64,000 bases of DNA, taken from the NCBI GenBank assembly GCA_964523885.1, contig CAZFYX010000087.1, positions 124,001 to 188,000 on the forward strand, in the 5' to 3' direction. Every line of letters begins with the position of its first letter. The first letter of the stretch is position 1. The position numbers and the translations under genes were made by a program. The notes under the pieces were generated by a model. The model did not search any database. It was not told where the DNA came from and saw only the letters and a list, made by a program, of their open reading frames with translations. The stretch comes from SHXO01 sp964523885 (GTDB lineage: Bacteria; Pseudomonadota; Gammaproteobacteria; Burkholderiales; SHXO01). This document shows positions 1 to 8,114 of the stretch, piece after piece.

Positions 1-2
1 AG

Positions 3-296
3 CGGCTGATCGGATGGACTGCGCACTACGTGGTCGGGATCTCGTTCGCGGCCCTGCTGCCCGGCATCTGGGGCACGCAATGGATGCACCAACCGACTCT
101 TGGCCCGGCGCTCCTGGTCGGTATCGCAACCGTCGCCGCCCCCTTCCTGCTGATGCAGCCCGGCATGGGCGCGGGGATCGCCGCGCGTCGTACAGCCAAT
201 CCTGGCGCGGCACGGCTGCACAGCGTGGTTACCCACACGGTCTTCGGCCTCGGCTTGTTTGCCGCGGGCCAGGCCATGCGCTTGTTTCAACCCTAG
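3..296 (+). CDS. DUF2938 family membrane protein, C-terminal part (cut by window edge)
   Basis: The reading frame is open from the first bases of the window and the true start lies upstream, so only the last 97 residues are visible. They hold two or three hydrophobic segments and the family-like stretch PTLGPALLVG...PFLLMQPGMGAG, followed by ARLHSVVTHTVFGLG. This matches my memory of DUF2938, a family of small inner-membrane proteins with no known activity. The stop codon overlaps a good ribosome-binding site (AGGAGA) for the next gene 9 bp downstream, so the two are probably co-transcribed. The family call rests on motif resemblance only. Confidence 0.75.
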   Translation, partial: RLIGWTAHYVVGISFAALLPGIWGTQWMHQPTLGPALLVGIATVAAPFLLMQPGMGAGIAARRTANPGAARLHSVVTHTVFGLGLFAAGQAMRLFQP

Positions 297-305
297 GAGA
301 ACGCA

Positions 306-530
306 ATGCGCATTCCCGCTCGCTTCGCACCGATCCTATTCGGCGCCCTGCTCTCCGTGATCATGGTCGGCCTCGTGTCCGCGTTCGTTATCGCGATCAC
401 GCAAAGAATCGAGGCAGACTTCACCGCTCGATGGATCCGAAGCTGCGTCACCACGTGGCCCGTGGCGTTTCCCACCGTCACGGTGGTCGCACCATGGGTA
501 CGCCGGATCGTCGGTCACGTTACCGGGTAG
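306..530 (+). CDS. DUF2798 family small membrane protein
   Basis: A 74-residue protein with an N-terminal membrane segment (about residues 8-30) and a second hydrophobic stretch (about 49-66). The short motif TWPVAFPTV followed by APWVRR is typical of DUF2798 proteins, usually two-helix inner-membrane proteins of unknown role. It starts 9 bp after the DUF2938 gene with its AGGAGA site overlapping that stop codon. The two families make a plausible membrane-protein pair, but no function can be assigned from sequence. Confidence 0.8.
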   Translation: MRIPARFAPILFGALLSVIMVGLVSAFVIAITQRIEADFTARWIRSCVTTWPVAFPTVTVVAPWVRRIVGHVTG

Positions 531-572
531 GAGGCAGTCCAGGGCGTTCCGACCAGCGAACAGCCGACAGCG

Positions 573-1094
573 CTACTTGCGGTTGACCTTCTTCCGTGGG
601 GTGGTCCTGCGCTTGGGCTTCACCTCTCCGCGCAGGATCTCGAGCCGATTCGCCGGAGCCGTCGGCGCGAGGAAGTCCGGGATCGTGTCAGGCGTCCGCC
701 TCGGGCGGCTGAGCCAGGCCACGCGCCATTCCGTGATGCGCCGCTTCTTCACGTGCGCATAGACGCCAGCCTGCGGCTCGTCGATGTACTGCCTCTGCAG
801 CACCAGGACCAGCGGCTCTTCTGCACCGGGCGTGCGGCGCGAGAACGCGAGTGCCTTCGGATACGTCGCGAACGCGAAGTAGTAGTCGTTTCCGTCGTGG
901 AGGTCCGGTGCCCCGCGCTCCGGATGGCACCAGACCCGGTACTCGAGCACGTCGTCCCAGACGTAGCCGCCTCCGGCGTGCACGGCAGCCGGATAGCGGC
1001 CCACCTTTCCGGGATCCGCGGCAACGGGAAACCGCTTGCGTGGCGTCGTCACGGCTGGATGGCCATCGTGCGGTTGCTCAGAGATCTTCTCCAC
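573..1094 (-). CDS. Conserved hypothetical protein (family sometimes labelled GCN5-like acetyltransferase)
   Basis: A 173-residue soluble protein with a GTG start preceded by AGGTGG. The core contains YPAAVHAGGGYVWDDVLEYR, then VWCHPE and a later ITEWRVAWL, a pattern I recall from widespread small proteins that databases sometimes call GCN5-family acetyltransferases. I see no acetyl-CoA-binding R/Q-x-x-G-x-G/A loop, so that label is doubtful. The C-terminus from about residue 150 is strongly basic (KPKRRTTPRKK), which could contact nucleic acid or be an unstructured tail. It lies downstream of the thioesterase gene in the same direction, 81 bp apart. Confidence 0.6.
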   Translation of the reverse strand: MEKISEQPHDGHPAVTTPRKRFPVAADPGKVGRYPAAVHAGGGYVWDDVLEYRVWCHPERGAPDLHDGNDYYFAFATYPKALAFSRRTPGAEEPLVLVLQRQYIDEPQAGVYAHVKKRRITEWRVAWLSRPRRTPDTIPDFLAPTAPANRLEILRGEVKPKRRTTPRKKVNRK

Positions 1095-1175
1095 CTGCGA
1101 ACGGAATCCGGGGTCAGCACTCGTCCGTGATCGCGAGGAACTGGTCGCTCTCGTCGCGCCCGGTTGGCCGCAATC

Positions 1176-1595
1176 TCAGACACCGGCCTTGGCCCCAACC
1201 CTTGCATCGAACTTCTCCCTGTCGATCACGAAGCGCTCGTGACGGCCTCTGGAGATCACGTCTATGCCGTCGTGCGCTTCGACGTCGAAGATGAGCTTTC
1301 TTCCGTCGACGGCGACCAGTTCGACCGTTGCCGTGACCTCGAGCCCAGGCGGCGTGGCGGCCTCGTGACTAACGTCTATGTGGGTGCCAACGGTCTGTTC
1401 CTTCGGCCAGTCGAGGTGTGGGTTGATCGCCTTCAGGCACGCCCACTCGAGGAAACCGACCAGGAACCCGGTGGCGAAGACTTCCGGCATTGCAGCGAAT
1501 TCTTCGGCCTCCGGATAGAGGGCGGGGACCGTTTTCGAGGGAGGCACCCTGAACTTGTGCTGGTACTTGATGCCGGGCTTGAGGGATTCTTTCAT
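1176..1595 (-). CDS. Thioesterase, fluoroacetyl-CoA thioesterase (FlK)-like hotdog fold
   Basis: A 139-residue protein of the size and pattern of FlK-type single-domain hotdog thioesterases. In FlK the catalytic residues are Thr42, Glu50 and His76. Here Thr42 (VFATG), Glu50 (GFLEWAC) and His77 (DVSHEA) fall in nearly the same places, followed by the usual AATPPG loop. The family hydrolyses acyl-CoA thioesters; most bacterial members are housekeeping enzymes of unknown substrate rather than fluoroacetate-resistance enzymes, and nothing here suggests fluorometabolism. The substrate is unknown. Confidence 0.8.
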   Translation of the reverse strand: MKESLKPGIKYQHKFRVPPSKTVPALYPEAEEFAAMPEVFATGFLVGFLEWACLKAINPHLDWPKEQTVGTHIDVSHEAATPPGLEVTATVELVAVDGRKLIFDVEAHDGIDVISRGRHERFVIDREKFDARVGAKAGV

Positions 1596-1877
1596 TGTCT
1601 TCGTGAGGGGGCGATCACAAGATGGTCAACGTCGGCTGCAGCCAGAAGGGGATCCCGGCATCGGGCGAGCTGAATCCCACTCCCTGTACTGCCTCACCAC
1701 GCCAGGTGAATATAGCACCAGCTACTCCACCACTATGCTCCGGGAATCACTCTACCCGGGTCGGACGCACAGTGCGTGCCGGCTTCTGCCGCCCGGGATG
1801 ACCGGCGACACGCAACTCCAGCCGCGAACGCATCACCAGTCACCCCCTGGCTGGCCGCAATTGCCGGCCTGCCCCGC

Positions 1878-3938
1878 TCACTTGAATTTGTACTCCACCG
1901 CCGCCCAGAACGTCCTTGGCGGCAACGGATAGGCGTTGTAGCGCGTCTCGGTGAACGCGCTGCGCACGGCGTAGTTGTAGTACTCCTGGTCGAAGACATT
2001 GGCGACTGCACCAGTCAAGCGCAACGCGCCGATGGTGTAGTCCAGCCGCACGTCCGCGGTGGTGTAGCCCGGGATCTGCGTGCCGGTGTTCGGCTGGTCG
2101 TTCTCCATGTACTGGCTGGAGACGTACTGCACCGTGCCGGTCAGCATCCACCTCGGTGCGAACGCCCACGCCGCCTGCCCGCTCACGTGCTGCAGCGGCA
2201 CCAGCGGGACGCGATTGCCGGAGATATCCACCGTGGTGCCGTACGCATCGGCGGTACCCTCGCGGAACTCGGCATGCGTATAGGTGTAGGTGCCGGTCAG
2301 GGTCAGGGTCTGGATCGGCAGCCACCGCGCCTCCAGTTCGAAGCCCCGGCGGCGCGAAGGCGGTAGGTTGGTGTTGCCGACGCCGGTCCGGAACGGATCC
2401 AGGAAGATCTCGTTGTCCACGTCCAGCTGGAAGATGGTGGCGCGCGCGAACACCGACGCGGTGCGGTACTCGGCGCCCAGGTCGTAGCCGACCGAGGTCT
2501 GCGGCTTCAGGAACTGGAACTCGCGCTGGAACGTCGGCGAGAACTCGTAGATCTCGTCGACGGTGGCGAAGCGGTATCCGCGGCCGGCGCGCGCGAAGGC
2601 GGCCCATGACTGGCTCAGGTCCTGTCGCACCGCCAGTTCCCAGGCCGTCTCGCTGTCGGTCTGGTCGCCCGACGGTGCACCGGATCCGAATGCCGCGCCG
2701 GGCGCCGCCGCATCGTAGCGGTCGCTCGCGTCGATGTACTGCGTTTCGTAACGCCAGCCTCCGGTCACCCTTGTCGTGTCGGTGACCCGCGCCTCCGCCT
2801 GGACGTAGCCGGCCGTGTTGTCCTGGTCGGCCTTCACCCGGTTGATGGGGGTGTCGATGTTCTGCTTCGAGTTGCTGATCGACAGCCGGTAGTCCCAGTG
2901 ATAGAAGTCGACCCCGGCCACCAGCGACACGCGCCCCGCCAGCAACGGCACGCGCATGCGCGGCGTCACCGACCACACGCCCAGGTCCACCTCGCGATAG
3001 TCCGGGAAGCCGCCGAAGTCGTAGTAGGAGTTCTGCTCCTTGTCGCGATAGCCGATGCCGATGTTGTAGTCGAGCTTGTCGAGCTGCTGCTCCCACTCGA
3101 TCGCCGCGCGGTAACCGTCGCGATTGGCGTAATCCAGGGGGGTCGAGGTTCCGCGCCGATCGGTCTCGAGCTGGTCGACGCCGGTGGACGTATCGACCAG
3201 TCGCGGCCCGGGCAGGCGCAGGTCCTGCTGGTCCAGTCCCGCCTTGAAGGACAGGACGGTGTTGGCGGTCCACCACCGCGCATCGAGGAATCCAGCGCTG
3301 GTGTTGTTCGTGTTGTTGTCCCGGTAACCGTCCGAGTGGTAGTTCGATGCGCCGAGGATCAGGCCGGCACTATCGCCCGACAGCGTGCCGGTGATCTGTT
3401 CCTGATGGGTGTCGTAGTTGCCCACCCGCCCGTACAGGTCCAGCGCACGCTGCTCGCTCGCGGGGCTGCGCGTGATGATGTTGATCACGCCCGACACCGC
3501 GCCGCTGCCATACAGGACTGCACCGCTTCCGCGGATGATCTCGACCCGCTCGATGGCCGACAGCGGGATCACGCCCCACTCCACGCCCGACAGGTCGATG
3601 TCGTTGATGCGGCGTCCGTCCAGCAGCACCAGGGTGTTCTGCGCCGCCGTCGCGCCGAAGCCGCGCATGTCCACCGTGGCGCCGGCACCGCCGTTGCCGT
3701 AGAAGTCGCGCGATGTGATGCCGGCCTGCATCGAGAGCAGTTCGGGCAGGGTGGTCGCGGGGCTGTTGGCGATCTGCTCCGCCGTGATGACCGTCATGTT
3801 GACCGGCCGGTCGCCCAGCGGCTCCAGGAAGCGGCTCGCGGTGACCACGGTTTCGGGTGTGGTGATGGCCGGCTCGGCGGCGTAGGCCGCGAGCGGAACG
3901 CACGCCGACCACGCGGCGGCGAGCAACTGCTTCTTCAT
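1878..3938 (-). CDS. btuB: TonB-dependent outer-membrane receptor, probable vitamin B12 transporter BtuB
   Basis: A 686-residue protein with a signal peptide (cleavage after about residue 20, LAAYA), a TonB-box-like ETVVTASR at about 29-36, a plug domain (RPVNMTVITAEQIAN, LLDGRRINDID, then IERVEIIRGSGAVLYGSGAV), and a long beta-barrel ending in an aromatic-rich strand with Phe as penultimate residue. The start chosen follows GGGAGA. The frame stays open upstream to 4193, but that stretch is the riboswitch. Substrate is inferred from the cobalamin riboswitch directly ahead; by homology alone it is only a TonB receptor. It is somewhat longer than E. coli BtuB (about 614 residues). No btuCDF or cobalamin gene follows. 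Confidence 0.85.
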   Translation of the reverse strand: MKKQLLAAAWSACVPLAAYAAEPAITTPETVVTASRFLEPLGDRPVNMTVITAEQIANSPATTLPELLSMQAGITSRDFYGNGGAGATVDMRGFGATAAQNTLVLLDGRRINDIDLSGVEWGVIPLSAIERVEIIRGSGAVLYGSGAVSGVINIITRSPASEQRALDLYGRVGNYDTHQEQITGTLSGDSAGLILGASNYHSDGYRDNNTNNTSAGFLDARWWTANTVLSFKAGLDQQDLRLPGPRLVDTSTGVDQLETDRRGTSTPLDYANRDGYRAAIEWEQQLDKLDYNIGIGYRDKEQNSYYDFGGFPDYREVDLGVWSVTPRMRVPLLAGRVSLVAGVDFYHWDYRLSISNSKQNIDTPINRVKADQDNTAGYVQAEARVTDTTRVTGGWRYETQYIDASDRYDAAAPGAAFGSGAPSGDQTDSETAWELAVRQDLSQSWAAFARAGRGYRFATVDEIYEFSPTFQREFQFLKPQTSVGYDLGAEYRTASVFARATIFQLDVDNEIFLDPFRTGVGNTNLPPSRRRGFELEARWLPIQTLTLTGTYTYTHAEFREGTADAYGTTVDISGNRVPLVPLQHVSGQAAWAFAPRWMLTGTVQYVSSQYMENDQPNTGTQIPGYTTADVRLDYTIGALRLTGAVANVFDQEYYNYAVRSAFTETRYNAYPLPPRTFWAAVEYKFK

Positions 3939-4400
3939 TGTCGTTGTCTCCCTGGGGATGCGCCACCTCGCACATCCCTGGTTGCTCCGGGAGACTGCTG
4001 CGGCCGGGCAGGACCTGCCGGCGCCGCGCCACTCCGCCCGCCGCAGAGTCTCCGCTTGCGTCACGAGGCCGGTCTCCGGGCTCGCGAGATCTGGCGCGCC
4101 GCCTTCCCATGCGGTCCATGTCGGACCCTGCACAGTGGCGTTCTGGCGCGCCCACGCTCGCTTACCGTTGCGGGGGCAGCGCAGGCGTTGCAACCGGTGG
4201 CTCGGCGCCCGCCCGACCGCGCTGCGAAGCGTGATCGGGTGGCACGTGAACCGGCATGCGCACCTGCTTCCCGTTTAAATCCGGCGGCCGGGTCGGCCGC
4301 GGATCACCTCGGAACGGCGCAAGTGTAGGGGATTTCGGCGTGACGAGCAGGACGCCACGTTGCCCGCCCGCTGTCGCGCGTGGTAGCGTCCCGGCCAGTC
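3939..4400. other. Intergenic region: btuB leader and divergent cupin promoter
   Basis: These 462 bases hold the cobalamin riboswitch (about 4060-4280, minus strand), about 120 bases of leader between aptamer and btuB start that must contain the expression platform, and about 120 bases (4281-4400) that should hold the two divergent promoters. I see no convincing protein-coding frame, although frames are open on both strands because of high GC. Confidence 0.7.
4060..4280 (-). promoter_or_regulatory. Cobalamin (B12) riboswitch upstream of the btuB-like gene
   Basis: Read on the minus strand, the leader contains the hallmarks of the cobalamin riboswitch in order: GGGAAGCAGGTG near the 5' end (about 4262-4275), the core CTGCCCCCGCAACGGTAAGC (about 4158-4177), GCCACTG (about 4133-4139), GGGAAGGC (about 4100-4107), and the B12-box-like GCCCGGAGACCGGCC (about 4068-4082). 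The aptamer ends roughly 120 bases before the receptor start codon, leaving room for an expression platform. I could not fold the RNA; boundaries are approximate. Confidence 0.92.
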
Positions 4401-4793
4401 ATGCGCCCGTTCGAAGCTGCCCGCCTGCCCGTCGAACCCGACGCACTCGCGCCGGATGGCTCGGCCGTGCGCACCCTCCTGCGCCTCGACGGGGGCAGCA
4501 TGAGTCACTTCGACCTGCCAGGCGGGCGCACGTCCGCAGCGGTTGCCCACCGCACCGTCGAGGAGCTCTGGTTCATTCTCGGCGGCCGGGGCGAGATGTG
4601 GCGTCGCCAGGGTGAACGTGAGGAGGTGGTCGTGCTCGTACCGGGGGTATGCCTCAGCATTCCGCGCGGAACCCACTTCCAGTTCCGGGCATTCGGGGAA
4701 GACGCGCTGCGGGCGGTGGCGGTGACGATGCCACCTTGGCCGGGAGACGACGAAGCGCTCGCGGTGCCGGGCCCCTGGGCACCGGGGGGCTGA
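4401..4793 (+). CDS. Cupin-domain protein
   Basis: A 130-residue single-domain protein. The first cupin motif is partial (AHRTVEELWFILGGRGEMW) and the second is PGVCLSIPRGTHFQFR, with a strand-rich sequence between. This architecture matches small one-cupin beta-barrels that bind a metal or small ligand; with only His and Glu evident the metal site is not certain. The start at MRPFEAARLP was chosen because the family begins close to it; a GTG seven codons upstream is also possible. It is transcribed divergently from the btuB leader and nothing in the context identifies a substrate. Confidence 0.8.
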   Translation: MRPFEAARLPVEPDALAPDGSAVRTLLRLDGGSMSHFDLPGGRTSAAVAHRTVEELWFILGGRGEMWRRQGEREEVVVLVPGVCLSIPRGTHFQFRAFGEDALRAVAVTMPPWPGDDEALAVPGPWAPGG

Positions 4794-4799
4794 GGGCGT

Positions 4800-5105
4800 T
4801 CAGTCCGCGCGGGCGTCGACGCGTTGCAGGAGCGCCTCGATGGAAGTGGCCCGCACACGCCGCGCGGGGTCATCGTAGTCGCTGCGGGAGGGGCGCTCCG
4901 CGGGTCGCTCGCGATCGGACAGCGTGGCCTGCGCCTCGTCGCCGAGCGGCTCGTCCTGGTGCCGGGAGAAGCGCGGGAGCGGCTCCGCGGGCGCAGCATC
5001 GGTGACCCGCGACATCACGTAGCCCCACACGCACACCACGATCACGAGGAGAGCGGAAACCAGGGCCAGGCGGGCGATGCGAGCGCGCATGCGCTCGCGC
5101 GGCAA
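4800..5105 (-). CDS. Small single-pass membrane protein, unknown function
   Basis: A 101-residue protein: basic N-terminus (MPRERMRARIAR), one hydrophobic helix at about residues 12-32, then a charged, mostly disordered tail ending in a possible short helix (SIEALLQRVDARAD). It lies 55 bp downstream of the MlaF-like gene in the same direction and may share its transcript. I do not recognise a family. Topology suggests an inner-membrane anchor with the acidic/basic tail in the periplasm. The frame is supported by the clean transmembrane segment and by fitting the gap; it could still be a chance frame. Confidence 0.5.
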   Translation of the reverse strand: MPRERMRARIARLALVSALLVIVVCVWGYVMSRVTDAAPAEPLPRFSRHQDEPLGDEAQATLSDRERPAERPSRSDYDDPARRVRATSIEALLQRVDARAD

Positions 5106-5160
5106 TCGCCATACCCGGCCTGCAGCCGGGGAACAGCGTACGACGCGCGCCGGCTTACGC

Positions 5161-6006
5161 TCAGGCAGCGTCCTCGAAGTCGGCCGCGAGCGGCCGCGCC
5201 GGATAGTGGAACGCCACCGGCCCGTCGGGCTCGGCGTACACGAACTGGTGCACGAACGGGTTGGACGACTCGATCATCTCCTTCGTGGTGCCGTGTCCGG
5301 CGATCACGCCGTCGGAGATGAAGAACGCGTCGTCGACCACCTTGAGGGACTCCGACACGTCGTACGTGACCACGATCGAGGTCGCGCCGAGCGCGTCGTT
5401 GAGGCGCCGGATCAGGTTGGCGATCACGTTGAGCGAGATCGGATCGAGGCCCGCGAACGGCTCGTCGTACATGATGAGCATCGGATCCATGGCGATGGCG
5501 CGCGCCAGCGCGACGCGGCGTGCCATGCCGCCGGACAGCTCCGCGGGCATCAGGGCGTGTGCGCCGCGCAGCCCCACCGCGTGCAGCTTCATCAGCACCA
5601 GGTCGCGCACCAGGTCCTCAGGCAGCGTGGTGTGCTCGCGGATCGGAAAGGCGATGTTGTCGAAGACCGACAGGTCGCTGAACAGCCCGCCGGCCTGGAA
5701 CATCATCCCCATGTGCCGGCGCAGCTTGTACAACTCGCGGGTGTTCAGCTCGTGCACCACCTTGCCGGCGACGCGCACGCGGCCGCGCTTGGGCCGCAGC
5801 TGGCCGCTGAGCAGGCGCAGGAGCGTGGTCTTCCCGCTCCCGCTGGTGCCCAGGATGGCGACCACGCGCCCGCGCGGGATGCGCAGGTTGATGCCCTTGA
5901 GGATCTGCCGATCGCCATGATCGAAGTGCAGGTCATCGATCTCGACCAGGTTCTCCCCGCTGCCCGGAACGTCCGCCACCGATGGATCTCCTTGTATGGC
6001 CGCCAT
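5161..6006 (-). CDS. mlaF: ABC transporter ATPase of the MlaF (phospholipid transport) type
   Basis: A 281-residue ABC ATPase with Walker A GTSGSGKT (53-60), signature LSGGMARRVALARA, and Walker B LIMYDEPFAGLDPIS, the last being characteristic of MlaF/MKL-type ATPases that power retrograde phospholipid transport with MlaE, MlaD and MlaB. Family members normally sit next to mlaE and mlaD; here none is present, so it is an orphan. Odd point: the switch (H-loop) histidine expected after the D-loop is replaced by Tyr215 (IVVTYDVSES, codon TAC). This could be a lineage feature or alter ATP hydrolysis. The C-terminus extends past the ATPase core (about residues 245-281). Confidence 0.85.
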   Translation of the reverse strand: MAAIQGDPSVADVPGSGENLVEIDDLHFDHGDRQILKGINLRIPRGRVVAILGTSGSGKTTLLRLLSGQLRPKRGRVRVAGKVVHELNTRELYKLRRHMGMMFQAGGLFSDLSVFDNIAFPIREHTTLPEDLVRDLVLMKLHAVGLRGAHALMPAELSGGMARRVALARAIAMDPMLIMYDEPFAGLDPISLNVIANLIRRLNDALGATSIVVTYDVSESLKVVDDAFFISDGVIAGHGTTKEMIESSNPFVHQFVYAEPDGPVAFHYPARPLAADFEDAA

Positions 6007-6126
6007 TGTCCCATGTTTCCGCTCGGATTTTTACCCCGTTCTCGGTTCAGCTTCCGTTCAGCACCCCCTGCGTAATCTGCACTCACACCAGGCCGGTCCT
6101 GGGTCACCGAGAAGGAGGTAGGGCAA

Positions 6127-6465
6127 ATGAACACCAAGCACCTGATGGGCGTTGCCGCGGGTCTGCTGCTGCTTGCCGGCAGCGGTGCGGCGCTGGCCGA
6201 CGGCGGACGGGATCGCGGCGGACATGGCGGCAGGCATGACTGGAACGATCGCGGCCACCGCGGCTTCGACGATCGCAACGGGCACGATCGCGGCCGCCAC
6301 GAAGGCTGGTACCGCCCCGCGCCGCGCGCGTATCACCACCATCACCCGCACTGGGTCGCGCCGCGGGCCTACTACCCGCCGCCGCACTACCACCGCGGCG
6401 GCTGGGGTCCGCGCTACGGCTACGACGACGGGATCACGATCATCTTCAAGGGCCGCATCGACTGA
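6127..6465 (+). CDS. Small secreted Gly/His/Arg-rich protein
   Basis: A 112-residue protein with a clean signal peptide (LLLLAGSGAALA, cleavage near residue 24), then a low-complexity mature region of repeated GHDR/RGGH-type units, a run of histidines near residue 70 and a Tyr/Pro-rich stretch (RAYYPPPHYHRGG), ending in DGITIIFKGRID. A strong Shine-Dalgarno (GAAGGAGG) precedes the start. Such His-rich periplasmic proteins are often metal-buffering or envelope-stress factors, but that is inference. It lies directly upstream of a glycine-zipper protein, a PepSY protein and a two-component system, suggesting an envelope-stress group. Confidence 0.75.
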   Translation: MNTKHLMGVAAGLLLLAGSGAALADGGRDRGGHGGRHDWNDRGHRGFDDRNGHDRGRHEGWYRPAPRAYHHHHPHWVAPRAYYPPPHYHRGGWGPRYGYDDGITIIFKGRID

Positions 6466-6496
6466 GCCCGCTTGCACAACGAGACGAGGAACCGAC

Positions 6497-7057
6497 ATGA
6501 ACACGAAACTGCTTGCCATCGCCGCCGCCCTGGTGGCGGCCACGCCCGCCGCGCACGCCGGGGACGGCGGCGTGTTCGAGGACTACGCCAAGGTGCGGGA
6601 AGTGGACCCGCAGTACGAGCGGGTCAACGTGCCGCGCAAGGAGTGCTGGTCGGACTACGTGCCCGAGAGCCGCTACGAACCGGGCCGCAGCGGCCTGGCC
6701 GGGCCGCTGATCGGCGGAGTCGCCGGGGGCCTGCTCGGTGCCCAGGTCGGGCGTGGCAACGGCAAGGTGGCCGCCGCGGCGGCCGGCGCTGCAGTTGGCG
6801 CGATCGTCGGCGATCGCCTGTCCGACCGCAGCCCGCCCCGCGAGGTGTACTCCGAGCGCGAGGTGCGCCGCTGCCGCATGGTGGACAGCTGGGAGTCGCG
6901 CCCGGCCGGCTATCGCGTGGTGTACGAGTATGCCGGCCACGTCTACACCACGGTCCTGCCGTACGACCCGGGCCGCAAGCTCGCGGTGAACGTCTCCGTC
7001 GCCCCCGCCGAGGGCGAGCGTGACGGCTACGACCGTCGTCGCGACTGGGACCGGTGA
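6497..7057 (+). CDS. Glycine-zipper 2TM-domain surface protein (SlyB / 17-kDa antigen-like)
   Basis: A 186-residue exported protein: signal peptide MNTKLLAIAAALVAATPAAHA (21 residues), then a soluble region with EVDPQYERVNVPRKECW, a glycine-zipper membrane hairpin (GPLIGGVAGGLLGAQVG... to AVGAIVGDRL, about residues 75-112), and a C-terminal domain with CRMVDSWESRPAGYRVVYEY. This is the usual layout of glycine-zipper 2TM proteins, often part of PhoP or envelope-stress regulons. No lipobox Cys follows the signal, so it is probably not a lipoprotein. It begins 31 bp after the preceding secreted protein; a longer open frame upstream is only the shadow of that gene. Confidence 0.85.
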   Translation: MNTKLLAIAAALVAATPAAHAGDGGVFEDYAKVREVDPQYERVNVPRKECWSDYVPESRYEPGRSGLAGPLIGGVAGGLLGAQVGRGNGKVAAAAAGAAVGAIVGDRLSDRSPPREVYSEREVRRCRMVDSWESRPAGYRVVYEYAGHVYTTVLPYDPGRKLAVNVSVAPAEGERDGYDRRRDWDR

Positions 7058-7090
7058 TCCCCGTCACCCGCAGGGCGGACCGGGTTGCGC

Positions 7091-7426
7091 ATGCACTTCT
7101 CATGGCCCATGATCCGCGCCATGACCGGATCCACCCTGCGGCGGACCTGCTGCGCGCTCGCGCTCGCCTGCGTGGCAGCCCTGCCCGCCGCGCATGCGCG
7201 GGACCGCTGGGCGCCGGGCAGTGATGGCCCCGGCAGCTATGCGCCGCGCTCGTCCGCCGATCGCCGGATCTCCCTGCAGCAGGCCGTCGACCGCGTGCAG
7301 CGCGAGACCGGCGGCCGCGTGCTCGACGCGCGCGACGCGGGCGACGGCTACCGCATCAAGGTGCTGACCCGCCGGGGCGAAGTGCGCGTCGTCTACGTCG
7401 ACGCCCGCACCGGCGAGATGCACTGA
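7091..7426 (+). CDS. PepSY-domain periplasmic protein
   Basis: About 111 residues with a signal sequence (RRTCCALALACVAALPAAHA) and a C-terminal PepSY-like domain: ISLQQAVDRVQRETGGRVLDA, then YRIKVLTRRGEVRVVYVDARTGEM. PepSY modules are small periplasmic domains frequently encoded next to PhoP/PhoQ-type systems, where they may modulate the sensor. The start is uncertain: ATG at 7091, 7109 or 7121 all give an export signal, 7121 giving the most typical length. It precedes the response regulator by 12 bp, so co-transcription is likely. Confidence 0.85.
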   Translation: MHFSWPMIRAMTGSTLRRTCCALALACVAALPAAHARDRWAPGSDGPGSYAPRSSADRRISLQQAVDRVQRETGGRVLDARDAGDGYRIKVLTRRGEVRVVYVDARTGEMH

Positions 7427-7438
7427 ACGATCACGGCC

Positions 7439-8110
<672 letters not shown>

Positions 8111-8114
8111 GGCG

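Noticed and set aside
1176..1595. Fluoroacetate-resistance enzyme
   Set aside because: The catalytic residues fit FlK, but no fluorometabolism or related gene is nearby and the family is broad, so only a general thioesterase call is justified.
2898..4328. Long plus-strand open frame opposite btuB and its leader
   Set aside because: Antisense shadow of the receptor gene and riboswitch; no recognisable protein features.
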